From IMG/VR virus record IMGVR_UViG_3300044608_000451, positions 1 to 40,825 of that record: a stretch of 40,825 nt of DNA; one strand, given 5' to 3'. The notes beneath the pieces were generated by a model that saw only the letters and a program-made list of their open reading frames with translations, was not told the origin of the DNA and searched no databases. Of the stretch, positions 14,987 through 22,171 are shown in pieces. This stretch comes from a virus. How positions within the stretch are numbered: position 1 is the stretch's first letter; every line of letters starts with the position of its first letter. The position numbers were made by a program, and so were the translations under genes.

Positions 14987-16701
14987 AATACTACCTTACT
15001 AAATCCTTTAATTTTATCAAACTTTATAACTTTGTCAAATTTATCAATCAATTCGTCTGTCTTATGCGAAATTACAAATATATTAGTATCTTTTATAACA
15101 TACTTAATAATTTTTGTAAAATAGTCTGTTCCCATAAAATCCAAAGAACTATCAAACACTTCATCCAAAATAAGAAGATTGGTATTGACTGAATTTTTCA
15201 TTCTTGCAATTTCTCTCCAAGTAAACAAAATTGCAAGATTGATTCTCATTTTTTCTCCCTCACTAAAACTTTCATATGTAAAATCTTCATGAATAGGAGA
15301 TTTAATTTTTTCATTAAATTCTTCATCAAGAGTAAAATTGATATAAAAGTCCATCATTTGCAGATACTTATTAATCTGCTGATTCATAAGAGGAAGATAT
15401 TTTTTAATGATTTTACCTTTAATTCCACCGTCTTTCATCAAAGAATGTGCGAAATCAAAATAAGAAATATCTTCCTTATTCCTTGCTTTCTCCGTTTGGA
15501 TTAAATCCAAAGTTTCTTCCAATCCTATTAATACTTTTCGTTCAACATTTCTATTTTTAATTTTATTGGTAATGTCTTGAATTTCCTGTTCCAAGTCTTT
15601 TGATTGTTTATTAAGTTGGGAAATTTTAACATTGTTGTTAGAAATTTCATTGTTTAACGAACTAATCTCTTTTGAAACGACATTAAATTCACTTTCTCTT
15701 TTTTCCTCCTGTTGAATTGCATCTTTTAGTTCATTATAACCTTGCTGAAGTTCTTTTGCCTTGGATTCAGCTTCACTTACTTTATTTAATCGAAATTCAT
15801 CCTCAATAGTTTGTGTGCAAGTAGGGCATACCGAATTATTAATAAAAAATTTATGCTGCTCTGTAATACTTGATACTTTCTCAGAAATCTTACCCTTTAA
15901 ATTGGAAAGTTGTTTCAGTTTCTTAGATGCGTCCAAAAGGTTCTCTAATTGGGGTTGAAGAGTATTTGATACTTCCTCCAACTTCTGTACGTTCTCTGCT
16001 GTTAATTGGTCAATATAAGTGGCAATAGAAGTGATTTTATCTTTTTTCTTTTCTATATTTTCTTTACCACTTTTTTCAATACTCTCAATAAACTCTTTTT
16101 GCATCTCGACCTTTTCCTCGGTCATCGATTGCTTCAAAGAAAGTTCTTTAATTTTATCATTTGTATTTTTAATTCTATCTTTAATTACTGCATTCATTGC
16201 AGAAAAGATTTTAATATCCAATAAATCTTCCACAACTTCTCTACGATTTGCCGTAGACAACTGCATAAAAGGTACAAACGAAGCACTACCCAAAATTACA
16301 ATCTGAGTAAATGACTTATAGTTCAATTTTAGAATAGCATCTTCTAATTGTTTTTGTTGGTCTGTAGATGCTGCTGCTTGATTTTGCAAAACACCATCAA
16401 TCCAAATCTCAAAAATATTTGGTTTAATTCCTCTTTTAACTTTATATTCTTTTGTTCCAATACTAAAATCAATCTCAACCAAACATTCCTTTTCGTTGGT
16501 TGAATTGATTAATTGAGATTTATTAATTTTACGAAATGCTTTATTAAATAATCCAAAACAAAGAGCATCAAGCATAGTGCTCTTTCCTGAACCATTAGCA
16601 CCGACAATTAAAGTAGTTTGCGTATCTGTAAATTTTATTTCTGTCGGTTGATTTCCAGAAGAAAGAAAATTACGATATGCGATTTGTTTGAATAGTATCA
16701 T
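14983..16701 (-). CDS. 46: Recombination endonuclease subunit gp46 (Rad50/SbcC-like)
   Basis: 572 aa (T4: 560). Walker A GANGSGKST (34-42), Q-loop region near 133-150 (QIVILGSASFVPFMQLS), coiled-coil arms from about 165 to 400 with the zinc hook C292-P-T-C295 at the tip, then ABC signature FSEGEKMRIN and Walker B NLLILDEVFD. It forms the gp46/gp47 complex that resects DNA ends for recombination-dependent replication and host DNA breakdown. Its start overlaps the DUF3110-like gene by 32 bases. Confidence 0.96.
   Translation of the reverse strand: MILFKQIAYRNFLSSGNQPTEIKFTDTQTTLIVGANGSGKSTMLDALCFGLFNKAFRKINKSQLINSTNEKECLVEIDFSIGTKEYKVKRGIKPNIFEIWIDGVLQNQAAASTDQQKQLEDAILKLNYKSFTQIVILGSASFVPFMQLSTANRREVVEDLLDIKIFSAMNAVIKDRIKNTNDKIKELSLKQSMTEEKVEMQKEFIESIEKSGKENIEKKKDKITSIATYIDQLTAENVQKLEEVSNTLQPQLENLLDASKKLKQLSNLKGKISEKVSSITEQHKFFINNSVCPTCTQTIEDEFRLNKVSEAESKAKELQQGYNELKDAIQQEEKRESEFNVVSKEISSLNNEISNNNVKISQLNKQSKDLEQEIQDITNKIKNRNVERKVLIGLEETLDLIQTEKARNKEDISYFDFAHSLMKDGGIKGKIIKKYLPLMNQQINKYLQMMDFYINFTLDEEFNEKIKSPIHEDFTYESFSEGEKMRINLAILFTWREIARMKNSVNTNLLILDEVFDSSLDFMGTDYFTKIIKYVIKDTNIFVISHKTDELIDKFDKVIKFDKIKGFSKVVL
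15011..15038 (-). promoter_or_regulatory. Possible sigma70-type promoter inside the 3' end of gp46
   Basis: Minus strand: TTGACA (15038-15033), 16-base spacer, TAAAAT (15016-15011). The predicted start (about 15004) is 18 nt upstream of the sugar dehydrogenase ATG. The sequence also encodes gp46 residues, so the match may be chance in AT-rich DNA. Confidence 0.3.
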
Positions 16702-16957
16702 AATCTCTTGGTGGTATCACAAATTCATTTGAGGTAATTATAACATAATTATATCCATACATCTCACAAGTTTTTATTGACATTTCATCATCAACTTCCA
16801 CTATCGTCATTTCTGGATAATCTTCCGCCAGAAGAAGACCAGCATATCTTTCCGCATCGTCTTCTTCTTCAAAAAAATACAATATTTTTTCACCATTCTC
16901 ATCGGCTACTGCGTATGCTCCTTCTTCTTCTTTTTCTGCGATAGTGAGTAAAAACAT
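16670..16957 (-). CDS. DUF3110-like small protein
   Basis: 95 aa. The segment EKILYFFEEEDDAERYAGLLLAEDYPEM matches the DUF3110 pattern (visible as VLxFExExDAxRYAxxLExxxxP) known from cyanobacteria and plants, and the C-terminus CEMYGYNYVIIT...VIPP is typical of the cyanophage version between gp47 and gp46. It starts with a TAATG overlap to gp47 and ends inside gp46. The function is unknown; a cyanobacterial domain fixed in a recombination operon supports a cyanobacterial host. Confidence 0.8.
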   Translation of the reverse strand: MFLLTIAEKEEEGAYAVADENGEKILYFFEEEDDAERYAGLLLAEDYPEMTIVEVDDEMSIKTCEMYGYNYVIITSNEFVIPPRDYDTIQTNRIS

Positions 16958-18000
16958 TATTCTACTTCCAATGCTTCTTTATAAAATTCCCGTAAGAGTT
17001 TTTTAATCGTATTTTTGTCTAATTCAAACTCAGACTCTTCCACATATTTATCCAAAATACTTAACGTATCCTCTGTTGGAATTTCATCACAATTTACATC
17101 TTCATCATAGACATCAATATTCTCAATAATTTTAAGTTCTAATGGATTTACTTTAACTATTGAATCTACAAACTTATCAAACATCTTATAATCATCTCTT
17201 TGACGAACAACAATTTTAACCATTTTATCGGTCAAATGTGATGCGTCAAAATCCTTTGGATTATTATTTTCGTAATAAATTCTCTCAAACATCGTATGAG
17301 GATTTTGATAATAATCTAGTTTATAATCATCTGTATCAAAAATATGAAATCCTCTTTTATCATTTACATCATTCCAAAACATTTGGTATGGATTTCCAAG
17401 ATAAAAGATTTTGCCATCATCACTACGAGTATGATAATGTCCAGAATAAACTCTATCAAACTTTTGAAATACTTTTTTATCTAGTCCTTCTGTATGAACG
17501 TGTCCTGGATAAACTGTAAATCCATTCAGTTCAAGATGACCGAAAACTACTTTTGCTTCTGTTTCTCCAAGAAGTTCAAAAGTTTCTTTTTCATTATCAG
17601 TACATATCCAAGGAAGAAGAACTGTTTTCATTCCTTCAATGATATATTCTGTTGGTTTTGAAACTCGAACCACATTAAAATATTGTTGAAGAAGTGTATC
17701 TATTGAATTAATTTCATTACTATTTTTATAATAAGCATCATGATTTCCTACAATATTATAAACAGTAATTCCTAAATCTTGAAATCTATCATAAACATTT
17801 TCTTTTGCCCAATCGAGAGCCCAATAATCCACACCCTTACGACTATCAAAAGCATCACCCAAATGAATGACTGTTTTGATTTTGTTTTTCTTTAATGTAG
17901 GAAAAAAGATTTCATCATAAAATTTAGCAAAATATTCGTGAAATGGTTTATTTGCCTTTCTAAAATTATAATGAGTATCTGTAATTAATCCAATTTTCAT
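16957..18000 (-). CDS. 47: Recombination endonuclease subunit gp47 (Mre11/SbcD-like)
   Basis: 347 aa (T4: 339). Calcineurin-like metallophosphoesterase motifs: D8-x-H10 (ITDTHYN), GD at 48-49 (HLGDAFDSRK), GNHD at 85-88, then GHLELNG and GHYHTRSDD. It is the nuclease partner of gp46. The start overlaps gp55 as ATGA. Confidence 0.96.
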   Translation of the reverse strand: MKIGLITDTHYNFRKANKPFHEYFAKFYDEIFFPTLKKNKIKTVIHLGDAFDSRKGVDYWALDWAKENVYDRFQDLGITVYNIVGNHDAYYKNSNEINSIDTLLQQYFNVVRVSKPTEYIIEGMKTVLLPWICTDNEKETFELLGETEAKVVFGHLELNGFTVYPGHVHTEGLDKKVFQKFDRVYSGHYHTRSDDGKIFYLGNPYQMFWNDVNDKRGFHIFDTDDYKLDYYQNPHTMFERIYYENNNPKDFDASHLTDKMVKIVVRQRDDYKMFDKFVDSIVKVNPLELKIIENIDVYDEDVNCDEIPTEDTLSILDKYVEESEFELDKNTIKKLLREFYKEALEVE

Positions 18001-18482
18001 TGATATAGTTTAATTTGAATATTTTCTTTAATCGTATTGTAATCAGAAGAACTAAATGCATCACCATCTACAGAAAAAACTTGGTCGAATCCACTCTTTT
18101 CAAGAATTTTTTCTTTGATTTCCATCTGTCTTTTTTCTTTTTGAATACGACGTAAGAATGCATAATAGACAATCTGTGTAAAATACGCAAATGGATTAGT
18201 ACGTTCTACATCAAAGTTATTAATATACTGAACGCAATTTTCAACCCCATCAGAAATCATATCTTCACGAAACATATAGTTCACAAAGTTTGGACGATAT
18301 GATAAATGTGTAGCAATTTTCAAAAAACAGTCACCAAGATAATTGGGAATAATCGGATTTGGTAATCCCTTTTCCTTTGCTTGATTGACTTTAATTTTAT
18401 AATTTATCAAAGCATCGTGAAAATCTTTATTATTTACATAATGTGGATTTTTCTTTACTTTATTCATTTTTGAATTTAACAT
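17997..18482 (-). CDS. 55: Late transcription sigma factor gp55
   Basis: 161 aa (T4: 185). Sigma region 2-like sequence is visible: FREDMISDGVENCVQYINNFDVERTNPFAYFTQIVYYAFLRRIQKEKRQ. gp55 directs host RNA polymerase to late promoters with TATAAATA; exact matches occur before several structural genes here. The ATG at 18482 is used, but the only purine-rich stretch (AAGGAAAA) lies before the predicted transcription start, so the ATG at 18467 (MNKVKKNPHY) is also possible. Confidence 0.92.
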   Translation of the reverse strand: MLNSKMNKVKKNPHYVNNKDFHDALINYKIKVNQAKEKGLPNPIIPNYLGDCFLKIATHLSYRPNFVNYMFREDMISDGVENCVQYINNFDVERTNPFAYFTQIVYYAFLRRIQKEKRQMEIKEKILEKSGFDQVFSVDGDAFSSSDYNTIKENIQIKLYQ

Positions 18483-18500
18483 AACTGATTACTTTTCCTT

Positions 18501-18530
18501 ATTATAACACATAATAGCAATAGTTGACAA
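18501..18530 (-). promoter_or_regulatory. Sigma70-type promoter for gp55
   Basis: Minus strand: TTGTCA (18530-18525), 18-base spacer, TATAAT (18506-18501), with a predicted start near 18494, just ahead of gp55. Its -35 box overlaps the -35 box of the opposite-strand promoter at 18524-18552, so the two are divergent and overlapping. Confidence 0.5.
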
Positions 18531-18552
18531 CTATAAAGAATGTGTCTATAAT
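18524..18552 (+). promoter_or_regulatory. Perfect consensus sigma70 promoter, antisense orientation
   Basis: Plus strand: TTGACA (18524-18529), exactly 17 bases, TATAAT (18547-18552). Both hexamers are perfect. The predicted start near 18559 would send transcription rightward, antisense to the 129-aa gene and uvsW. No plus-strand gene follows; a small hairpin (AAGATA...TATCTT, about 18570-18586) lies just downstream. Confidence 0.55.
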
Positions 18553-18584
18553 CACTCTGTTAGGGTTGAAGATAAGTTATATCT

Positions 18585-18974
18585 TTAAATAGATTTGTAG
18601 AGTTTCTCTAAAGATATTCTGGCATCAGCAATTGAGGATAAGTAACCCATTTTAGAAGTCAGTTCACTTTTATTGGATTTTTTATTCTTCTCTCTAACAA
18701 ACTTTTGATGCATTTTAATTAAATCTTCATCCGTTATTTCAGTCATCGTTATAACTTTTTCCATATCCATCACAAACATACTGTCATCAGCAAACTTTAT
18801 CCAAGGACTTACTTTGATAGTTGATATTCCAAGTTGACGAATAGTTATGGATTCCATAGTAATAGGATTATCTAAAATTAACACAATCCTATCGTCTTCA
18901 TCACAAGGACAAACTTTTGAAAGTATTTCCTCACCTGATACTAATTTAATGATAGCATAAAAATCTTCTTCCAT
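18585..18974 (-). CDS. Sm-like small protein, paralogue A
   Basis: 129 aa. The pattern AIIKLVSGEEILSKV, then L-D-N-P, V-S-P-W-I-K-F and K-V-I-T-M-T-E-I-xxx-L-xxx-H matches the proteins at 8832 and 8630, suggesting the same small beta-barrel fold (inferred Sm/SH3-like). A basic Lys/Ser/Asn linker (REKNKKSNKSE) and a C-terminal helix follow. It starts directly after the uvsW stop with no gap and ends the uvsY-uvsW unit. Function unknown; RNA or nucleic-acid binding is possible but unproven. Confidence 0.78.
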   Translation of the reverse strand: MEEDFYAIIKLVSGEEILSKVCPCDEDDRIVLILDNPITMESITIRQLGISTIKVSPWIKFADDSMFVMDMEKVITMTEITDEDLIKMHQKFVREKNKKSNKSELTSKMGYLSSIADARISLEKLYKSI

Positions 18975-20471
18975 TTATTTCTTAAAGTCTAGTTGTATAA
19001 TTTCATAATTAAACTTTTCTTCATTATAAATCTTAATTCTTTCAATTAAATGATTTAAAGTGTAATTCTTTTTTGATTTGTAAGTAATATCGTCTGCAAT
19101 ATCATAAAGAATTGCTTTATTCTTATTTTCTCCTTTACGAAGAATTCTACCTATAGATTGTAAATTTCTTACTCTTGATTTACTTGGACTAGCAAAGACA
19201 ATATTATGAAGATTTTTAATATTAATGCCAGTACTAAATGTTCCATAAGATGCAACAATAATCGCATCGTTTTCTTTTTCGGTAATTTCCCTTACCTTTT
19301 CTCTTTCTTCAGCATCCACACCACCGTAGACAAAAAATATTTTTCTATCTTTTGCTGCTGAACTATTTATCATCTCATATAAAGGTTGTCCGTGAGTTTC
19401 AACACGACTATAAAGAATTAAAGTATTTCCTTTTAAATCTAAAGATAAGTTTTTAATAAACTTATTTCTTTTATCGTGAGAGATTAAATATTGTATTTCA
19501 TCTTCATATTCATTAAATTGATGTTCGTTATGTTTCAATAACAGAACTTTAATTTGTAGTTTTGACAAATAACCTTTTTCAATCAGTTCTTTTGTCTGTG
19601 TAACCTTGTATGAGGGACCGAATAAACCTTCTAGAACCCACTTGTGAGTCTGCGAACCATCCAAAGTACCTGTGAACCCAAAACGATACTTTGCGTTATC
19701 CATTTTCGTCATAATACCAACCAAAGACTTAGACTTAAATTGGTGTGCCTCATCTCCAATCACTACATCAAATTTCTCAAAGAAAGACCTAGGAAGATTA
19801 TAAATTGATTGCCAGGTTGTAATCACTACATTTTTATTTGTAGTCTTTTCTTTACCAGAGTAAATCTTATGACAATACTCTTCGGCATTCCACCCATAAT
19901 CATCAAAGTCTTTATACATTTGTTCTACTAATGAAGTAGTAGGAACAATCAGTAAAATATTATGTTCTTTTTCTACAAAATATCTAACAATTGAGTAAAT
20001 CATCAAAGACTTACCAGAAGCAGTTGGAGAAATTAAAAGTTTACGATTATACCTTAAAGCATCATACACAGCAGTTATTTGATAATCTCTTGGTTCGTGT
20101 CTTGATATACTTTTCATATAATCAGAGACACCTTCCATAGAAATCATCTCATTCTCCTCAAATGGAGAACCATAAAACTTATTGTCTTTAAACTCTACTG
20201 TATATTCACAGTTTTTAGCCCAAGCAACTAGTTTATCCAAAAGACCAACATAGATTGTATTGTCCCTCGTATCAAATAAATGAATTTCTCCATTCCAATA
20301 TTTACTGCGATATTGGGGCATAAAACGGGCATTTGGAACTTCAAATTTAAAATAATCTCTCAATTCGCATCTTATGTATTCTTCACTACAAATAACTTCT
20401 AAATAAATTTCATTTTTCTTTTTGATGATTATATGACTGCTAGAGATATTTTGACCCTTTATATGTTCCAT
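18975..20471 (-). CDS. uvsW: UvsW helicase
   Basis: 498 aa (T4: 503). A short N-terminal double-stranded-DNA-engaging domain (about 1-120) precedes superfamily 2 helicase motifs: HEPRDYQ (Q-motif-like), Walker A SPTASGKS (148-155), GDEAHQF (D240-H243), GFTGTLDG (motif III), and in the second lobe ATGINIKNLHNIVFASPSKS and QSIGRILRKG (motif VI). It unwinds D-loops, R-loops and branched forks and drives the switch from origin to recombination-dependent replication with UvsX/UvsY. Its first 32 bases are overlapped by the GIY-YIG gene. Confidence 0.96.
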   Translation of the reverse strand: MEHIKGQNISSSHIIIKKKNEIYLEVICSEEYIRCELRDYFKFEVPNARFMPQYRSKYWNGEIHLFDTRDNTIYVGLLDKLVAWAKNCEYTVEFKDNKFYGSPFEENEMISMEGVSDYMKSISRHEPRDYQITAVYDALRYNRKLLISPTASGKSLMIYSIVRYFVEKEHNILLIVPTTSLVEQMYKDFDDYGWNAEEYCHKIYSGKEKTTNKNVVITTWQSIYNLPRSFFEKFDVVIGDEAHQFKSKSLVGIMTKMDNAKYRFGFTGTLDGSQTHKWVLEGLFGPSYKVTQTKELIEKGYLSKLQIKVLLLKHNEHQFNEYEDEIQYLISHDKRNKFIKNLSLDLKGNTLILYSRVETHGQPLYEMINSSAAKDRKIFFVYGGVDAEEREKVREITEKENDAIIVASYGTFSTGINIKNLHNIVFASPSKSRVRNLQSIGRILRKGENKNKAILYDIADDITYKSKKNYTLNHLIERIKIYNEEKFNYEIIQLDFKK

Positions 20472-21090
20472 TATAATTATAATTCAATAATTTTTTATTA
20501 GAAAATGAACGACCTTCTTTAATATATCTTATTGCAGTATTTCGTCCTATACTGTATTTATCTACTGCCCATCTGGCAGCTTCATTTATACTTTTAAATT
20601 TTATTCCTTCAACTTCAATTTGAATTTTTTGACTATTAGATTCTAATTTTTTATTTGATATTTGTATTTTTTTCTCTTTGGTTTGATTTTTCCATCCATC
20701 TTTTACTTTTCTACTTCTCCATTTTTTATGCTCTTCACTTTCTTTTTTTCCTAACATAGATAAGGCACATTTCATTTTTGTTTCCTTTGTGTGCTTATAT
20801 CCCAAAGTCCCTTCACCACCAAAAGTCGCATTATATTCTGGATTCAATTCTTTAATTAATCTTGGTTCTTCCACATTTAATAAAAATATTTCTTCACCTT
20901 CCAATATAATTTCAAAAGAAAAATTTTCTTCACCATATTTTCTTATTGCTTTAATAATTGGTTGATTATTTTTTTTCTTTGAACGAGCAGTTGACAAATG
21001 CTGATTAAATCTACATTTTGGATTTTTTTGACTTGTGAATCCTATATAAAATTTTTGATTTAAAGTATTTGTTATTTTGTATATAACAGA
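20440..21090 (-). CDS. GIY-YIG homing endonuclease (Seg-like)
   Basis: 216 aa from MSVIYKITN. N-terminal GIY-YIG nuclease: the first motif VIYKITN and FYIGFTS (12-20 region), a following arginine in CRFNQH, and the catalytic glutamate near VEEPRLIKELNPEYN. Then a NUMOD3-like DNA-binding motif GYKHTKETKMKCALSMLGKKESEEHKK (in two adjacent pieces), a lysine-rich linker and a C-terminal helix-turn-helix (SINEAARWAV...GRNTAIRYIKEGRSF, NUMOD1-like). It lies between uvsY and uvsW, is absent in that position in T4, and overlaps the uvsW start. An upstream ATG at 21108 would add six residues. A late-promoter element lies 26 bases ahead. Confidence 0.9.
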   Translation of the reverse strand, partial: SVIYKITNTLNQKFYIGFTSQKNPKCRFNQHLSTARSKKKNNQPIIKAIRKYGEENFSFEIILEGEEIFLLNVEEPRLIKELNPEYNATFGGEGTLGYKHTKETKMKCALSMLGKKESEEHKKWRSRKVKDGWKNQTKEKKIQISNKKLESNSQKIQIEVEGIKFKSINEAARWAVDKYSIGRNTAIRYIKEGRSFSNKKLLNYNYNGTYKGSKYL

Positions 21091-21115
21091 CATAAAACAT
21101 ATTTCCATCCCATAT

Positions 21116-21123
21116 TATTTATA
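21116..21123 (-). promoter_or_regulatory. T4-type late promoter element before GIY-YIG gene
   Basis: Minus strand TATAAATAATA in the 39-base gap between uvsY and the GIY-YIG start. Exact match to the TATAAATA late consensus. It could also serve uvsW late in infection. Confidence 0.5.
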
Positions 21124-21129
21124 ATAATA

Positions 21130-21558
21130 TTAGCCATATCCTGCCGTAAATCTCATATATTCAATAGCATTTTTTATTTGGTAAGTTCTATTTAAGATTG
21201 TCTTTAATATACTTTCCAAATAACTAAGCATTGTTTGGTAGTAATCTATTTTGGATGCTGACTTAATTAAGTCTTCATCAGCATCCATATACTTATCTAT
21301 ATCTGGTTTTAAGACCTTATGGTCGAATGGATTTTCTTTATATACATCTGGTTCTGCTTTACCAGAGTAATACATCCATTTTTCTTTTTTTAAAATCTTA
21401 TATTTATTTTCTTCTAGTTTTCGAAGAAGAAGAATGTTATTGTAAATTTTATAATATTTTGCATGAAGAGCAGGTATTTTAATAGACTCATCGTGTAAAT
21501 TGTCTTGGTCTATAATCGAATCTTGCTCCCATAATGATTGAATTTCATCAAGGTTCAT
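21130..21558 (-). CDS. uvsY: UvsY recombination mediator
   Basis: 142 aa (T4: 137). The architecture agrees with UvsY: N-terminal helix NLDEIQSLWEQD, central basic segment NKYKILKKEKWMYYSGKAEPD (cf. the T4 YYSGR motif), then ADEDLIKSASKIDYYQTMLSYLESILKTI and a C-terminal helix ending MRFTAGYG. UvsY loads UvsX onto gp32-covered ssDNA. It starts four bases after the gp3-like gene. Confidence 0.92.
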   Translation of the reverse strand: MNLDEIQSLWEQDSIIDQDNLHDESIKIPALHAKYYKIYNNILLLRKLEENKYKILKKEKWMYYSGKAEPDVYKENPFDHKVLKPDIDKYMDADEDLIKSASKIDYYQTMLSYLESILKTILNRTYQIKNAIEYMRFTAGYG

Positions 21559-21562
21559 AATT

Positions 21563-22105
21563 TCAATAAGTTGTTATATCATATAAAGTATACTTGAAAT
21601 TTACTTGAGCCGTAACATATTGGACTTCAGTGTTAGTGGCATCAAAATTAATTGTAGAAAGTGATGTTGGAAATAAACCTTTAAAACTAACTGTTGCTAC
21701 TGGATTATAATTGCTGTTGTAAATGATTAAACTTCCATCAGATTGACCCGCAGATGCGTCTTGAACTCCTGGATTGTATGGGTCTTGATTGAGAAATTCT
21801 TGATATTCAGCAACACTTTCTGGATATCCAAGACCTCTTATCCAGTTATGAACTTGAAGATAATTTTCTAAATTTTCATCAACAAAAAATTTTAAATTAA
21901 AATCATCATAGGTAATTTTGTCACCAGGAATTGGAATATCCTTCAAGTAAGTTGGTTGAACTGCTACCCCAAGATTAATTCCAGGTATTTCTGCTGAATT
22001 GGAAAAGAAATCAATTTTTGGATATTTTGATAGAACAAACTTAAATCCTAATGGAGATAAGTAATTTTTGTTTCCAATTTGATTTGATAACGAGGGTGAA
22101 GCCAT
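21563..22105 (-). CDS. 3: Tail completion protein, gp3-like / tail-tube paralogue
   Basis: 180 aa. Position right after gp23 and before uvsY is where T4-like cyanophages carry gene 3 (tail tube terminator, T4 gp3 176 aa). The sequence has the tail-tube-type pattern: FKFVLSKYPKI...SAEIPGINLG, YLKDIPIPGDKITYDDFNLKF, HNWIRGLG and GLFPTSLSTINFD...TAQVNFKYTLYDI, which aligns by motif with gp19 at 30400. I cannot decide between true gp3 and a second tube-like protein. The start has no Shine-Dalgarno sequence; a TATAAATA lies ten bases upstream. Confidence 0.7.
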   Translation of the reverse strand: MASPSLSNQIGNKNYLSPLGFKFVLSKYPKIDFFSNSAEIPGINLGVAVQPTYLKDIPIPGDKITYDDFNLKFFVDENLENYLQVHNWIRGLGYPESVAEYQEFLNQDPYNPGVQDASAGQSDGSLIIYNSNYNPVATVSFKGLFPTSLSTINFDATNTEVQYVTAQVNFKYTLYDITTY

Positions 22106-22114
22106 TTTTATTTT

Positions 22115-22122
22115 TATTTATA
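22115..22122 (-). promoter_or_regulatory. T4-type late promoter before gp3-like gene
   Basis: Minus strand CTATAAATA between the gp23 terminator and the gp3-like ATG at 22105. With T4 spacing the transcript would start only about five bases before the ATG, i.e. nearly leaderless. Confidence 0.6.
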
Positions 22123-22127
22123 GGCAT

Positions 22128-22151
22128 AAAAAAAGGGTCCTTTCGGACCCT
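22128..22151 (-). terminator. Rho-independent terminator after gp23
   Basis: Minus strand: AGGGTCC (22151-22145), GAAA loop, GGACCCT (22140-22134), followed by a T run (22133-22128). A perfect seven-pair stem with a GNRA-type loop ends the capsid transcript. Confidence 0.92.
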
Positions 22152-22171
22152 CGAAAAATGTGAAAAGAAAC

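Noticed and set aside
18570-18586. Hairpin after the 129-aa gene as a terminator
   Set aside because: Six-base AT stem with no T run on the minus strand; too weak to call.
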